Assembly: GCA_016714975.1 (NCBI GenBank)
Contig: JADKBR010000019.1
Coordinates: 176,487 to 240,486, forward strand
DNA: 64,000 nt
Origin: Candidatus Dechloromonas phosphorivorans
Lineage (GTDB): Bacteria > Pseudomonadota > Gammaproteobacteria > Burkholderiales > Rhodocyclaceae
Reading direction: 5' to 3'
Positions 26,360 through 35,749 of this stretch are shown here, in pieces (positions within the stretch are counted from its first letter, which is position 1; every line of letters starts with the position of its first letter). The position numbers and the translations under genes were made by a program. The notes beneath the pieces were generated by a model that was given only the letters and a program-made list of their open reading frames with translations, had not been told where the DNA came from and did no database searches.

Positions 26360-27121
26360 TCAAAGGCGCGGCAGTACCGCGCGCGCCGCCGCCGCGCACT
26401 GGGCAGCAAGCTCGTCCTCGGGGAGCGAGCGCAGGTCCGCCAGGACTCTGGCGATGCCCGGCAACTCGGCGGGTGAATTGCGGCCGCCGCCCAGCCACGC
26501 CGGCGGAATATCCGGCGCATCGGTCTCGAGGACGATGGCTGCCGCGGGCAGCTCGGATGCCAGCCTGCGGATGCGGGTCGACCCGGGAAAGGTCATGGCG
26601 CCGCCGAACCCGAGCGTGAAGCCGAGCCTGATGAATTCGTCCGCCTGCTGGCGACTGCCGTTGAACGCGTGGGCGATGCCGCCGGGAACCCGGATTCGCC
26701 GGAGGTGTTTCAGGATCTGATCGATCGACCGCCGGACGTGCAGCAGCACCGGCAGCTCGAACTCACGGGCGAGTTTCAGTTGTTCGACGAAATAGAACTC
26801 CTGGCGCGCCGGGTCGCTGTCGGTCACGTGGAAGTCGAGGCCGATCTCGCCGACCGCCACCGGCTGCTCGCGCTCCAGCCAGTCGCGCAGCACGGCCAGG
26901 TCGGATTCCTTCGCCTGCATCGCGTAGAGCGGATGGATGCCGTAAGCGGCGGCGCAGCCCGCGTAACGTTCGACGCTGGTTTTGACCTTCTGGAAGCTGT
27001 CGACCGCAACCGCCGGCACGACGATACGCTCGACGCCGGCGGCCAGCGCCGCCGCATGCACCGCGTCACGATCGGAATCGAATTCGGCCGCGTCGAGGTG
27101 ACAGTGGGTGTCGATCAGCAT
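26360..27121 (-). CDS. tatD: TatD family metal-dependent hydrolase (DNase)
   Basis: A 253-residue TIM-barrel amidohydrolase-fold nuclease. The metal ligands appear in DTHCHLD near the start, the glutamate in VGEIGLDFH, the histidine in LLHVRRS and in AHAFNGS, and the aspartate in ETDAPDIPP. Members act as 3'-5' exonucleases or in DNA repair. ATG 27121 is chosen because it precedes the MLIDTHCHLD start seen in the family; a longer frame runs 60 residues into the neighbouring gene. It overlaps the end of dadA by 7 bases, so the two are coupled. The subfamily may be YcfH or YjjV; symbol used loosely. Confidence 0.88.
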   Translation of the reverse strand: MLIDTHCHLDAAEFDSDRDAVHAAALAAGVERIVVPAVAVDSFQKVKTSVERYAGCAAAYGIHPLYAMQAKESDLAVLRDWLEREQPVAVGEIGLDFHVTDSDPARQEFYFVEQLKLAREFELPVLLHVRRSIDQILKHLRRIRVPGGIAHAFNGSRQQADEFIRLGFTLGFGGAMTFPGSTRIRRLASELPAAAIVLETDAPDIPPAWLGGGRNSPAELPGIARVLADLRSLPEDELAAQCAAAARAVLPRL

Positions 27122-28368
27122 CCGAGGAATGGAAAGTCCGGCGCCGGGCGCCGACCGCTCATCAAATCGGCGAGGGCGGCGGCCGAGCCACAGGCCATCG
27201 TCCAGCCAAGGGTGCCGTGGCCGGTGTTGAGCCACAGGCCGGGATAGCGGGTGCGGCCTATGCACGGCACATTCGATGGAGTCGACGGGCGCAGGCCGCA
27301 CCAGAATTGCGGCTCGCCGCCTGCTTCGAGGGCCGGAAAGAGCTGGCGGGCGCGTCGCAGCAGCGCGTTGCAGCGCACCGGGTTGAGGTCGAGGTTGTAA
27401 CCGTTGAACTCCGCCGTTCCGGCAATCCGCAGGCGATTGCCGAGCCGGGAAAAGACCAGGCGGTGCTCGTCGTCGGTCAGGCTGACGGTCGGCGCGACCG
27501 CCGCGTCGGACAACGGCACGGTCGCCGAATAGCCCTTCGCCGGAATGACCGGCAGACGCACCCCCAGCGGCCGCAGCAGCAGCGGTGTGTAACTACCGAG
27601 GGCGACGACGTAGGCGTCGGCGTTCAACAGTTGGTTGCCCGCCGGACCACTGACGATGACGCCGGCGATGCGGCCGCCGCTGATGGAGATGCGGTCGACC
27701 GTCGAATTGAAGCGGAATTCGACGCCCAACGCGGCAGCGCGTTCAGCCAGCGCTCCTGTAAACTTGTACGCGTCGCCCGACTCGTCGGTTGGTGTGTAGG
27801 TGCCGCCAGCCAGCCGATGACGGGCACCGGCGAGCGCAGGTTCGATTTCGACGCAGCGCTCCGCGCTGACGGTTTCGCGGTCGAGCCCGAATTCGCGCAT
27901 GGTTCGAGCCGCCTCAATGGCCCCGGCAAAGGCCCGCGGGTCAGTGTAAAGATGCAGGATGCCGCGCTCGAGATGGTCGTATTCAACCCCGAGTTCGTGG
28001 CGCAAGGTCTGCAGGCAGCCGCGACTGTAGAGCGCCAGCGCGACGATGGCCGCGATGTTGCGCCGGGTGTGCGCGGGCCGGCACTCGTTCAGGAACCGCA
28101 GGCCCCACATGAATTGCGCGGGGTCGGCCCGCCAGCGCCAGAGCAGCGGCGCATCCTCGTGGCCCAGCCACTTGATGACCTGCGGCAGCACATGAGGATT
28201 GGCCCACGGCTCGGCATGCGAAACGGAAATCTGGCCGCCGTTAGCGAAGCTGGTCTCGTTGCCGGCCACCGGCTGGCGGTCGACCACCACAACCTCGTGA
28301 CTGGCACGGGCCAGATACCAGGCGCTGGTTGTCCCGACCACGCCGGCTCCCAGGACGAGAACCTTCAA
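27115..28368 (-). CDS. dadA: D-amino acid dehydrogenase small subunit (DadA-type FAD oxidoreductase)
   Basis: A 417-residue DAO-family flavoenzyme. The N terminus has the FAD-binding motif VLGAGVVGTTSAWYLA and the DadA-specific SFANGGQISVSHAEPWANP segment; the C terminus has FWCGLRPSTPSNVPCIGRTRYPGLWLNTGHGTLGWTMACGS. It oxidises D-alanine and other D-amino acids, passing electrons to the respiratory chain. It overlaps spoT upstream and tatD downstream by a few bases, forming a tight minus-strand run. A racemase gene is not nearby. Confidence 0.9.
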   Translation of the reverse strand: MKVLVLGAGVVGTTSAWYLARASHEVVVVDRQPVAGNETSFANGGQISVSHAEPWANPHVLPQVIKWLGHEDAPLLWRWRADPAQFMWGLRFLNECRPAHTRRNIAAIVALALYSRGCLQTLRHELGVEYDHLERGILHLYTDPRAFAGAIEAARTMREFGLDRETVSAERCVEIEPALAGARHRLAGGTYTPTDESGDAYKFTGALAERAAALGVEFRFNSTVDRISISGGRIAGVIVSGPAGNQLLNADAYVVALGSYTPLLLRPLGVRLPVIPAKGYSATVPLSDAAVAPTVSLTDDEHRLVFSRLGNRLRIAGTAEFNGYNLDLNPVRCNALLRRARQLFPALEAGGEPQFWCGLRPSTPSNVPCIGRTRYPGLWLNTGHGTLGWTMACGSAAALADLMSGRRPAPDFPFLGC

Positions 28369-30524
28369 ACCTCCCCCTCGCCCTCGCGTTCGCGCGCGAT
28401 CCTCGTGACCTCCGGGGCGTGGCGCAGGCGGCGCATCACTGCAGCCAGGTGCGTGCGGTTGGCAACCTCGATGGTGAAATGAAGCAGCGTGACCAGTTTG
28501 TCCGGATTCGCATCCATCGCCACACTATCGATGTTCGAACCGGCTGCGGCAATCGCGGAAGCCGCCTGCGCGAGGGCGCCGCGCTGGTTCTTGACCTCGA
28601 CCATGATGCGGACGTCGAACAGCTTGCCTTCTTCCGGTTCCCACTCGACATTGATCCATTGATGCGGCTCTCGCGAACGCGACTTGCGAATGGTCGGACA
28701 GTCGCCGACATGGATGATCAGGCCGCTGCCCTTCTTGATCGAGCCGATGATCGGATCTCCGGGAATTGGCTGGCAGCAATGTGCCAGCTGCACCGCCATG
28801 CCTTCGGTGCCGCGGATGGCAAGGGCCGCGCGACTTGGCGCAGCGACGGACAGTTCATCGCGTGCCAGCAGCCGGCGCGCGACAACCGACGAGAGGCGCT
28901 TGCCGAGGCCGATGTCGGCATATAGATCCTCTAGCGTTCGCTTGCCACAGGCCTTGACCAGGTGATTCCATGCCTCGCGGGGTATGGCAGCTGGGACGAC
29001 TCCGAGGGAGAGCAGTTCCTGGTTGAGCAGCCGCTCACCGAGGCTGGACGATTCCTCGTTCTGCATGGTGCGCAGAAAGTGGCGGATCTTGCTGCGCGCG
29101 CGGCCCGTCCTGACGATGCCAAGCCATTCCGGCTTCGGGGTGACGTGTGGCGCCGTGACGATCTCAACCATGTCCCCGTTGTGAAGCTGGGTGCTCAATG
29201 GCGCGAGCTCCTGATTGATTCGCGCCGCCGAGCAATGATGTCCGACATCGGTGTGGACGTTGTAGGCGAAGTCGATCACCGTCGCGCCACGCGGCAAGGA
29301 CATGATCTTGCCCCTGGGCGTAAACACGTAGACCTGATCGGGAAAGAGGTCGATCTTGACGTTTTCGAAGAACTCTGCGGAATCCCCGCTCTGCATCTCG
29401 AGCAGCGACTGCAACCATCTGTGCGTCTTGATCTGCAGGTCGGCGCCGCTTTCCTCGACATCCTTGTACAGCCAGTGCGCAGCCACGCCTTCCTGGGCGA
29501 CATGGTGCATTTCCTGCGTGCGGACCTGTATCTCGACCGGCGTACCGTGCGGGCCGATCAACGTCGTGTGCAGCGACTGGTAACTATTGGACTTGGGAAT
29601 GGCAATGTAGTCCTTGAACTTGCCGGGCACCGGCTTGAACAGGCTGTGCAGCGCCCCGATCGCCATGTAACAGTGCGGCACGCTATCCACGACGACACGA
29701 AAACCGTAGAGATCCAGCACCTCTGAGAACGACACACATTTTTCCCGCATCTTCCGATAGATCGAGAACAGGCTCTTTTCGCGGCCGAAAACATCGGCAT
29801 GCAAACCAGCCTCGGCCAGCTTTCCGGCAATCGCGTCCTGAATCCACAGCAGCAATTCCCTCCGGTTGCCGCGAGCGGCCTGAAGCGCCTTGGACAGCAC
29901 CGCCGCCCGATAGGGATGAATCAACTGGAAGGACATGTCCTGCAGTTCGCGGCAGAGCTTGCTCAACCCCAACCGCAGGGCAATCGGCGCATAGATGTCG
30001 AGGGTCTCGATAGCGATCCGCCGACACTTGTCAGGGCGCATCCCGGCCATTGTCTGCAGGTTGTGTTGGCGGTCAGCCAGTTTTATCAGCACGACGCGCA
30101 GGTCGCGCGCCATGGCCATCAGCATCTTGCGGAAGTTCTCCGCCTGCGCCTCCTGGTAGGTGGCAAACTCCATCCGGTCGAGCTTGGACAGGCCATCAAC
30201 GAGTTCGGCAACCTCGCGACCGAACCTGTCTGCCAGATCGCGCTTGCTGGTCGCCGTGTCTTCCAGAACGTCATGCAGAAGGGCCGCGGCGACGGCTTCG
30301 CCATCCATGCGCCACTCTGCTACGGCGCCGGCAACTGCCAGCGGATGCGTTATGTAGGGCTCACCTGACATGCGCTTCTGGTTGGCATGGGCGCGTGCCG
30401 AGAACACATAGGCTTCCTTGACGCGCCCTATGTCAGCAGAGGATAGGTAATCGAGACTATCCAGGAAGACTTGGTAGGCGGGGTCTTCCCAGGCGGGCGG
30501 ATCAGATGGCTCGACTGTACCCAT
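28365..30524 (-). CDS. spoT: Bifunctional (p)ppGpp synthetase/hydrolase SpoT
   Basis: A 719-residue Rel/Spo homologue. The N-terminal HD hydrolase domain is intact (HANQKRMSGEPYITHP and HDVLEDT), so hydrolysis is expected. The synthetase domain follows (DLYGFRVVVDSVPHCYMAIGALH; GKFKDYIAIPKSNSYQSLHTTLIGPHGTPVEIQVRT), then TGS (VFTPRGKIMSLPRGATVIDFAYNVHTDVG), a conserved-cysteine region (HCCQPIPGD) and a C-terminal ACT domain. It sets the stringent-response alarmone level. The neighbours rpoZ and gmk are the usual partners (gmk-rpoZ-spoT). Confidence 0.95.
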   Translation of the reverse strand: MGTVEPSDPPAWEDPAYQVFLDSLDYLSSADIGRVKEAYVFSARAHANQKRMSGEPYITHPLAVAGAVAEWRMDGEAVAAALLHDVLEDTATSKRDLADRFGREVAELVDGLSKLDRMEFATYQEAQAENFRKMLMAMARDLRVVLIKLADRQHNLQTMAGMRPDKCRRIAIETLDIYAPIALRLGLSKLCRELQDMSFQLIHPYRAAVLSKALQAARGNRRELLLWIQDAIAGKLAEAGLHADVFGREKSLFSIYRKMREKCVSFSEVLDLYGFRVVVDSVPHCYMAIGALHSLFKPVPGKFKDYIAIPKSNSYQSLHTTLIGPHGTPVEIQVRTQEMHHVAQEGVAAHWLYKDVEESGADLQIKTHRWLQSLLEMQSGDSAEFFENVKIDLFPDQVYVFTPRGKIMSLPRGATVIDFAYNVHTDVGHHCSAARINQELAPLSTQLHNGDMVEIVTAPHVTPKPEWLGIVRTGRARSKIRHFLRTMQNEESSSLGERLLNQELLSLGVVPAAIPREAWNHLVKACGKRTLEDLYADIGLGKRLSSVVARRLLARDELSVAAPSRAALAIRGTEGMAVQLAHCCQPIPGDPIIGSIKKGSGLIIHVGDCPTIRKSRSREPHQWINVEWEPEEGKLFDVRIMVEVKNQRGALAQAASAIAAAGSNIDSVAMDANPDKLVTLLHFTIEVANRTHLAAVMRRLRHAPEVTRIAREREGEGEV

Positions 30525-30545
30525 CGGCCTTCATCGCCCCCAACC

Positions 30546-30752
30546 TCAGGCCTGGCCGCGATTGAGCACTTCAACGCCAAACTTGCCGAGTGCCAGTTCG
30601 CGCAGCGCGATGACGGTCGGCTTGTCGCGGCCGGCCGCGACCATCGGTGTTGCGCCGTTGGCGATCTGGCGCGCACGGTAGGTGGCCGCCAGCGTCATCT
30701 GGAAGCGGTTGGGAATCTTCTTGAGGCAATCATCACTTGTTACACGGGCCAT
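30546..30752 (-). CDS. rpoZ: RNA polymerase omega subunit
   Basis: A 68-residue protein beginning MARVTSDDCLKKIPNRFQMTLAATYRARQIANG, the standard omega sequence. It stabilises the beta-prime subunit and contributes to ppGpp binding. Start ATG 30752. It lies 21 bases before spoT and 19 bases after gmk in the same direction. Confidence 0.95.
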   Translation of the reverse strand: MARVTSDDCLKKIPNRFQMTLAATYRARQIANGATPMVAAGRDKPTVIALRELALGKFGVEVLNRGQA

Positions 30753-30771
30753 CTGGAACCTCGGAATCAAA

Positions 30772-31374
30772 TCATTGTGCAAAAAGGCTGGCGTGTCGCG
30801 CACGCTGTGCCGCAAGGCTAAGGCGGGAAGCGCGTACCACGGCACGCAGATCGTCCAGCGCCTGTTCGAGACTGGCGTTGATAATAACATAGTCGAATTC
30901 GCCAATATGGCGCATCTCGGCCTGCGCCGCGGCCAGCCTGCGGGTAATTACGTCGGCGCTGTCGGTGCCGCGCGCGGTCAGGCGGCTGGTCAATTCATCC
31001 ATCGACGGCGGCAGAATGAATATCCCGATTGCCTCGGGAAAGGCCGAGCGCACCTGTTGCGCGCCTTGCCAGTCGATTTCGAGCAAAATGTCATGGCCGG
31101 CGGCCAGTTGCTCGGCGATCCACTTGTTCGAGGTACCGTAGAAGTTTCCATGGACTTCAGCCCACTCGAGAAACTCTTGGCGCGCGATCATCGCCCGGAA
31201 CTCGGCTGCATCGACAAAATGATAGTCGCGGCCATCAAGCTCGCCCGGCCGCGGGGGGCGGGTCGTGAACGAAACGGACAAATGTACGCCCGCTTCCTGT
31301 TCGATCAACAGGCGAACCAGCGTGGTCTTGCCGGCACCGGAAGGCGCCGCGACTACGTAGAGGTTTCCCGCCAT
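30772..31374 (-). CDS. gmk: Guanylate kinase
   Basis: A 200-residue enzyme converting GMP to GDP with ATP. P-loop VAAPSGAGKTTLVRLL at the N terminus, the GMP-binding SVSFTTRPPRPGELDGRDYHFV region, and the lid segment with RLAAAQAEMRH. Part of the gmk-rpoZ-spoT run. In many relatives yicC sits directly beside gmk; here about 4.3 kb separates them. Confidence 0.95.
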   Translation of the reverse strand: MAGNLYVVAAPSGAGKTTLVRLLIEQEAGVHLSVSFTTRPPRPGELDGRDYHFVDAAEFRAMIARQEFLEWAEVHGNFYGTSNKWIAEQLAAGHDILLEIDWQGAQQVRSAFPEAIGIFILPPSMDELTSRLTARGTDSADVITRRLAAAQAEMRHIGEFDYVIINASLEQALDDLRAVVRASRLSLAAQRARHASLFAQ

Positions 31375-31428
31375 TTCGGCTTTCCAGTGCCTCGGAGGCG
31401 ACGGCGGCGACGCCGTGGCCAGCGCGCC

Positions 31429-31893
31429 TCAGAGCGGCGGAATACGCAGGTTCTGCCCCGGATAAATCTTGTTCGGATCCTTCAGCATCGGCTTGTTGGC
31501 CTCGAAGATCACCGGATACTTGGACGCGTTGCCATACTGTTCGGCGGCGATCTTGGACAACGTGTCACCACTGACGACTGTGTAGAAGCGCGCTTCCGCA
31601 GCCGGCGCTTCGACCGAAAGATGATCCTCGACGTTATCGACGCCCTGCACATTGCCGGCCGCCAGGATGATCTTCTCGCGGTTTTCCTGATCCGGTGTCG
31701 AGCCGGAGATTGAAACCTGGCCGCCCATGAAGCTGACCATGAGATTGCTCCACTTGAGACCGAGGCTGTTGATGTGTTCAAAAATCGCTTGGGCCGCGGC
31801 CTGGTTAAGGCGAGTCTGTTCCTCCGGGGATACATCGTCCTTGTGTCCGAACAGCTTTTCTCCAGCTTCCTTGATAAAACCGAATAGTCCCAT
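31429..31893 (-). CDS. BON and LysM domain protein (YgaU/Kbp-like)
   Basis: A 154-residue protein: N-terminal GLFGFIKEAGEKLFG, a central BON domain (about 30-90), and a C-terminal LysM domain (FYTVVSGDTLSKIAAEQYGNASKYPVIFEANKPMLKDPNKIYPGQNLRIP). The layout equals E. coli Kbp/YgaU, a cytoplasmic K+-binding protein involved in osmotic adaptation. ATG 31893 has GGAG as ribosome site; the longer frame adds five residues only. It precedes gmk by 54 bases, but whether they are cotranscribed is unclear. Confidence 0.88.
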   Translation of the reverse strand: MGLFGFIKEAGEKLFGHKDDVSPEEQTRLNQAAAQAIFEHINSLGLKWSNLMVSFMGGQVSISGSTPDQENREKIILAAGNVQGVDNVEDHLSVEAPAAEARFYTVVSGDTLSKIAAEQYGNASKYPVIFEANKPMLKDPNKIYPGQNLRIPPL

Positions 31894-32051
31894 CTTCTGT
31901 CTCCTCAAAAGTCCGCCGGCACCAACCGGCGTGACAAGAGCGTACCGTAGACGCCAAGCACCGGCAGGTCAAGACAATACGGCACCTTTGGCTGGCGGAC
32001 TGGCGACGGCCCGCGAATCGGGTCTCCCGGACCGCAGGCTCATTTTCGATG

Positions 32052-34289
32052 TTACTCTGGCGCCACTTCAGGCGCTTTTTTGGGGGCCGTCGTCGGCGCC
32101 CGGGTCGTCGGCGCCTTCTTGGCCACTGGCGCCTTCTTGACCACTGGCGTCTCTTCGGCCGCCGCCTTCGCGGCCGGGGTGGCCTTGGCCGTGGCTCTCG
32201 GCGCTCTGACGGCCTTTGCCGGCGCTGCCTTGACGGCCGGCCTGCTCGCGCCTGCGCCCTTCCAGGTCAGGCGCGCCTTCTTGGCCAGGGCGACGACCTT
32301 GGCAATATCCTTGTCGGTGTAGACACCCTTGACGCCGGAAATGGCGGCCAGCTTCATGCCGTGCTTGAGTCCCAGCTTGTAGATTTCCTTGACCTTCTCC
32401 CATTCGGTGTCGCGGCCGATGGTGAACACCTCGAAGCGGCCCTCGAGTGCCAGCACGATGGTTTCGGCGAGGCAGGCGTAAATGACGTTGTTCGGGAGCC
32501 CGATGTTCTTCATGCCATGGACCTTTGTCGGGAGTTCAATCTCGCCCGATTCGATGACCAGAACATCCGGACGCTTGGCAACTTCGCTGGCGGGCAGGTC
32601 GAGCGGACGGGCGACGTCGGTGATGACGCAGCCGGGCTTGACCTTGGTGATGTCGAGAACCGACTTGCCGGCGCCCGAGGTGGCGGTCACGATCATGTCC
32701 ATGTCGCCGAGCAGGTCGTCAAAACTGGTGGTGGTGAATACCTTGGCGTCCGGCGTGTCCTTAAGGATGGATGCCTTGAGTTGGTCCAGCTTGTCGAGGG
32801 TCAGTCCGGCCAGATAGACCTCGTCGAAGCTCATCGCCAGCAGGCGGGAACTGACCGAGCCGATCGCACCGGCGGCGCCGATGACCATGGTCTTGGCGGC
32901 AACTTTCCCGGTTTTCGGGTCGATCGTCACCAGACCCATGCGCCGCATCGCGTCGGATGCCGCCCACAGGGCGCCCGAGGCCGAGTAACTGTTGCCGGTG
33001 GTGATCGGCAACCTGGCACGCCGCGCGACGGTTACCCCGGCGTCGCCCACCACCTTGGTAAATGCACCGAGACCCATGATCTGCGCCCCCAACTTCTCGG
33101 CGATCTTCGCCGCATGCAGGAGACGCCGGTAGGTAAACTCCGGACTGCGCGACAACATCTCCTTTGGCGTGCCGCCGACCGATATCAGCCAGCCTTCCGC
33201 TTCGGCGCCGGTGGGTGAAACGATGTTGTCCATCTTGCAATACACCATCGGTGGCATGTACGCCGCCAGTTGCTCGACCTTGTCCATGAGGAACTTGGGG
33301 GTGGCATCAGGAATCGGGAAGGCGCTCTTGATGTATTCCTGGCTCAGCGGGTGAATCACGAAGGCAAAGCGGCGGATGTTGCGGAACTTGCCGGTAGGAT
33401 GCAGCAGGCGCGGGACGATCTTCAGTTCGTCGAGGATTTCCTCGAAGTCGTCGTCGCAAATCTCCTCGGGGGACTTTTCCAGCGCCGCCAGGATCATCGC
33501 TTCGATGGTGTTGATTCCCACCACCTTGTCGAACAGCTTGGGCGAGGTATCGACCACCAGATTGACCTTGCAGGCCTTGAAAAAAGCCATCCGCTCATCG
33601 TCGACCGCGGACGTTATGAGCGTTTTCCCCTCCAGATTCGATGCATTGCCGACGCTCTTGATCTCGGCGAACGTGCCGACGATCACATGCGACTTGGCTA
33701 CCTCGCCGCGGACCATCATGAGCTTGAAGTCAGTCAGGGCGGCTTCCAGCATCTCGCCGGGCTTGCCGCTCAGCACCAGGCCGCTGCCCTTGGCATAGAG
33801 TTCCAGTTGTTCCAGTGAGCTTAGCATCACCGGCGCACCGGTCTGGAAAAGGGCATCGGCAAAGCTCAGGTTCCTGGTGTAGTCGGACATCGCCACGGCC
33901 ATGTTGTAGTTGCGCATGCCGGACAGAAACAGGACCAGGTTGTTGTTGAAATAGTGGCCAAGTTCCTTCTGCACGTAGCGCACGGCCCGCACCTGCAGCA
34001 GCCGGCGCAGGGTGGCTCCGGTCGTCACCGGCACCCGTGTCACCACCTTCGTCAGACGCCGCGTTTCCTTGTTGATCAGCATATCCTGCCCGACGTGATA
34101 GTGGTCGCTGATTTCACCGAGGCCGATGGCATCGGCCGTTGCCTGCTGGCGGCGCATCAGGTCCCAGGCCTTGCCCGTGTCCTGGTCCGCGCCCATGCGA
34201 TGAACCGAGAAATTCTGGCCAAGGAATTTGGTCTTGAACTCGAAGTCCTGCTTGGAAGAACCCAGCGAGACGCTGACTACCTTTTTCAT
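32052..34289 (-). CDS. Large acyl-ACP reductase-like (AAR-like) dehydrogenase with extra N-terminal domain
   Basis: 745 residues in three parts. Residues 1 to about 305 form a domain I cannot assign. Residues about 306-670 resemble the cyanobacterial long-chain acyl-ACP reductase (AAR) fold: FAFVIHPLS, then AKIAEKLGAQIMGLGAFTKVVGDAG, TTGNSYSASGALWAASDA, the nucleotide motif VIGAAGAIGS at about 469-478, and PGCVITDVARP at 552-562. The last 70 residues are an Ala/Lys/Pro/Thr-rich tail like histone H1. AAR enzymes reduce fatty acyl-ACP or acyl-CoA to fatty aldehyde. An iron alcohol dehydrogenase gene sits immediately upstream in the same direction, 73 bases away, which would fit aldehyde-to-alcohol reduction. 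Family resemblance is by eye; a quinate/shikimate-dehydrogenase-like or glutamyl-tRNA-reductase-like relative is an alternative. Confidence 0.65.
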   Translation of the reverse strand: MKKVVSVSLGSSKQDFEFKTKFLGQNFSVHRMGADQDTGKAWDLMRRQQATADAIGLGEISDHYHVGQDMLINKETRRLTKVVTRVPVTTGATLRRLLQVRAVRYVQKELGHYFNNNLVLFLSGMRNYNMAVAMSDYTRNLSFADALFQTGAPVMLSSLEQLELYAKGSGLVLSGKPGEMLEAALTDFKLMMVRGEVAKSHVIVGTFAEIKSVGNASNLEGKTLITSAVDDERMAFFKACKVNLVVDTSPKLFDKVVGINTIEAMILAALEKSPEEICDDDFEEILDELKIVPRLLHPTGKFRNIRRFAFVIHPLSQEYIKSAFPIPDATPKFLMDKVEQLAAYMPPMVYCKMDNIVSPTGAEAEGWLISVGGTPKEMLSRSPEFTYRRLLHAAKIAEKLGAQIMGLGAFTKVVGDAGVTVARRARLPITTGNSYSASGALWAASDAMRRMGLVTIDPKTGKVAAKTMVIGAAGAIGSVSSRLLAMSFDEVYLAGLTLDKLDQLKASILKDTPDAKVFTTTSFDDLLGDMDMIVTATSGAGKSVLDITKVKPGCVITDVARPLDLPASEVAKRPDVLVIESGEIELPTKVHGMKNIGLPNNVIYACLAETIVLALEGRFEVFTIGRDTEWEKVKEIYKLGLKHGMKLAAISGVKGVYTDKDIAKVVALAKKARLTWKGAGASRPAVKAAPAKAVRAPRATAKATPAAKAAAEETPVVKKAPVAKKAPTTRAPTTAPKKAPEVAPE

Positions 34290-34362
34290 TGAATATCTCC
34301 TCTATCGCATTTCTTGAACTGCTCGGGTCAGTAACGGCATGCACCGGATTACCGGCGCTGCC

Positions 34363-35640
34363 TCATTCGGCTTTCTTGCGCCGTGCGGCCGGCCTTCTCT
34401 TCGCCGGAGCCTCAGCCTCCGGCAAAGCCTGGCGGATGATGCCCTCGCACACCTCCTGCGACATGTAGCGCGGCACCGGGTAGCCGGTGTGCGCTTCCCA
34501 GCAGGCGTCCTTCGCCAGATCGGGAATGTCGGCTTCCCGCAGGGCTGCCAGGAAGGTCGGAATGCCGAGGTCGGCGTTCAACTGATCGACTGCAGCGAGG
34601 AACTTCTCGGCCAGCACTTCCGGTGATTCATCCTCGCTGCCGACCTTGGCCCGCACCGCCAGCAGCGCGAGACGCCCGGTGATGGCGGGAAGCGAGTACC
34701 GCAACACATAGGGCAGCATGATGGCGTTGGCCAATCCATGCGGCGTGTGGTACTTGCCACCGAACTGGTGGGCGATCGCGTGCACGTAGCCGACGTTGGC
34801 CCGGGTGAAAGCAAAGCCGGCATAGGTCGAGGCCAGCGCCATCTTTTCACGGGCTTCCAGATTCATCCCGTCGCTGTAGGCGGTACGCAGGTTTTCGAAG
34901 ATCAGGCCGACCGCGGAAAGCGCCATGCCATCGGAGTAGGGCGTGGTCCAGTTGCCGACGAAGGCCTCAATGGCATGGGTCAGGGCGTCTATCCCCGTCG
35001 CCGCAGTGACCTGCGGCGGCAGGCCGGTCATCAGACAGGGATCCAGGGCGGCCATTTTGGGCACCAGGCGCGGATCGACGATGACCATCTTCTTCCCGGC
35101 CTCGGGATCGGAGATCACCGCAGCCACCGTTACCTCCGAACCGGTGCCCGCGGTTGTCGGCACTGCGTAGATCTTCACGGGCGAGCGCAGACCCTTGAAG
35201 TACCCGGCCAGGTCGCGCAGCGGCTTGTGGTTGGCCACCGCGACGGCGATCGCCTTGGACGCGTCCATCGACGAACCGCCGCCAAAGGCGACAATCGCAT
35301 CGCAGTCGTTCGTCCTGAAAAACTCGATGCCCTTTTCAATCAGGGGGATGGGTGCATCCGGCGTGATCTCGTCGAACACCACGTAGTTCGCACCACCGGC
35401 GGTCAGGGCATCGGTCAGCGAACGCAGCAACCCCAGCTTGGAGATGATGCCGTCGGTGACGATCAATATCTTCCTGTGGCCAAACCCAGCAATCGCCTGC
35501 CCGAGGCGCCCGCTCGAGCCCGGACCCACGAGCAGCGTCGGCTGGGGAATGGGGATGAAACGGGTCACCAGACCGGCGCATTTCATCAGGGCTCCAAGCC
35601 CGGCGGCACGGACGGAATCGCTCAACAGATCGGATAACAA
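34363..35640 (-). CDS. Iron-containing (group III) alcohol dehydrogenase
   Basis: A 425-residue Fe-ADH. N-terminal Rossmann domain with LIVTDGIISKLG and the cofactor-binding FGGGSSMDASKAIA; metal-binding histidines in IDALTHAIEAFVG and the NVGYVHAIAHQFGGKYHTPHGLANAIMLP region. Such enzymes interconvert alcohols and aldehydes. The start is TTG 35640, supported by GAGGAG 7 bases upstream; an ATG 18 codons in is an alternative. A C-terminal Lys/Arg/Ala-rich tail (KRRPAARRKKAE) echoes the tail of its partner. It probably heads the operon with the AAR-like gene. Confidence 0.9.
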   Translation of the reverse strand: MLSDLLSDSVRAAGLGALMKCAGLVTRFIPIPQPTLLVGPGSSGRLGQAIAGFGHRKILIVTDGIISKLGLLRSLTDALTAGGANYVVFDEITPDAPIPLIEKGIEFFRTNDCDAIVAFGGGSSMDASKAIAVAVANHKPLRDLAGYFKGLRSPVKIYAVPTTAGTGSEVTVAAVISDPEAGKKMVIVDPRLVPKMAALDPCLMTGLPPQVTAATGIDALTHAIEAFVGNWTTPYSDGMALSAVGLIFENLRTAYSDGMNLEAREKMALASTYAGFAFTRANVGYVHAIAHQFGGKYHTPHGLANAIMLPYVLRYSLPAITGRLALLAVRAKVGSEDESPEVLAEKFLAAVDQLNADLGIPTFLAALREADIPDLAKDACWEAHTGYPVPRYMSQEVCEGIIRQALPEAEAPAKRRPAARRKKAE

Positions 35641-35749
35641 TGATTTCTCCTCAGGGAATTCGCCAACGGGACGTCGACCAAGTATGCCTTCAATTTCGGC
35701 AGTTGCGGAAGCAGTTTGCGTGCGTTGATCTCCGGAGAGGCGCGGACTG

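Noticed and set aside
32049..33218. 389-codon plus-strand open frame
   Set aside because: Antisense to the AAR-like gene; Gly/Arg-rich low-information product.
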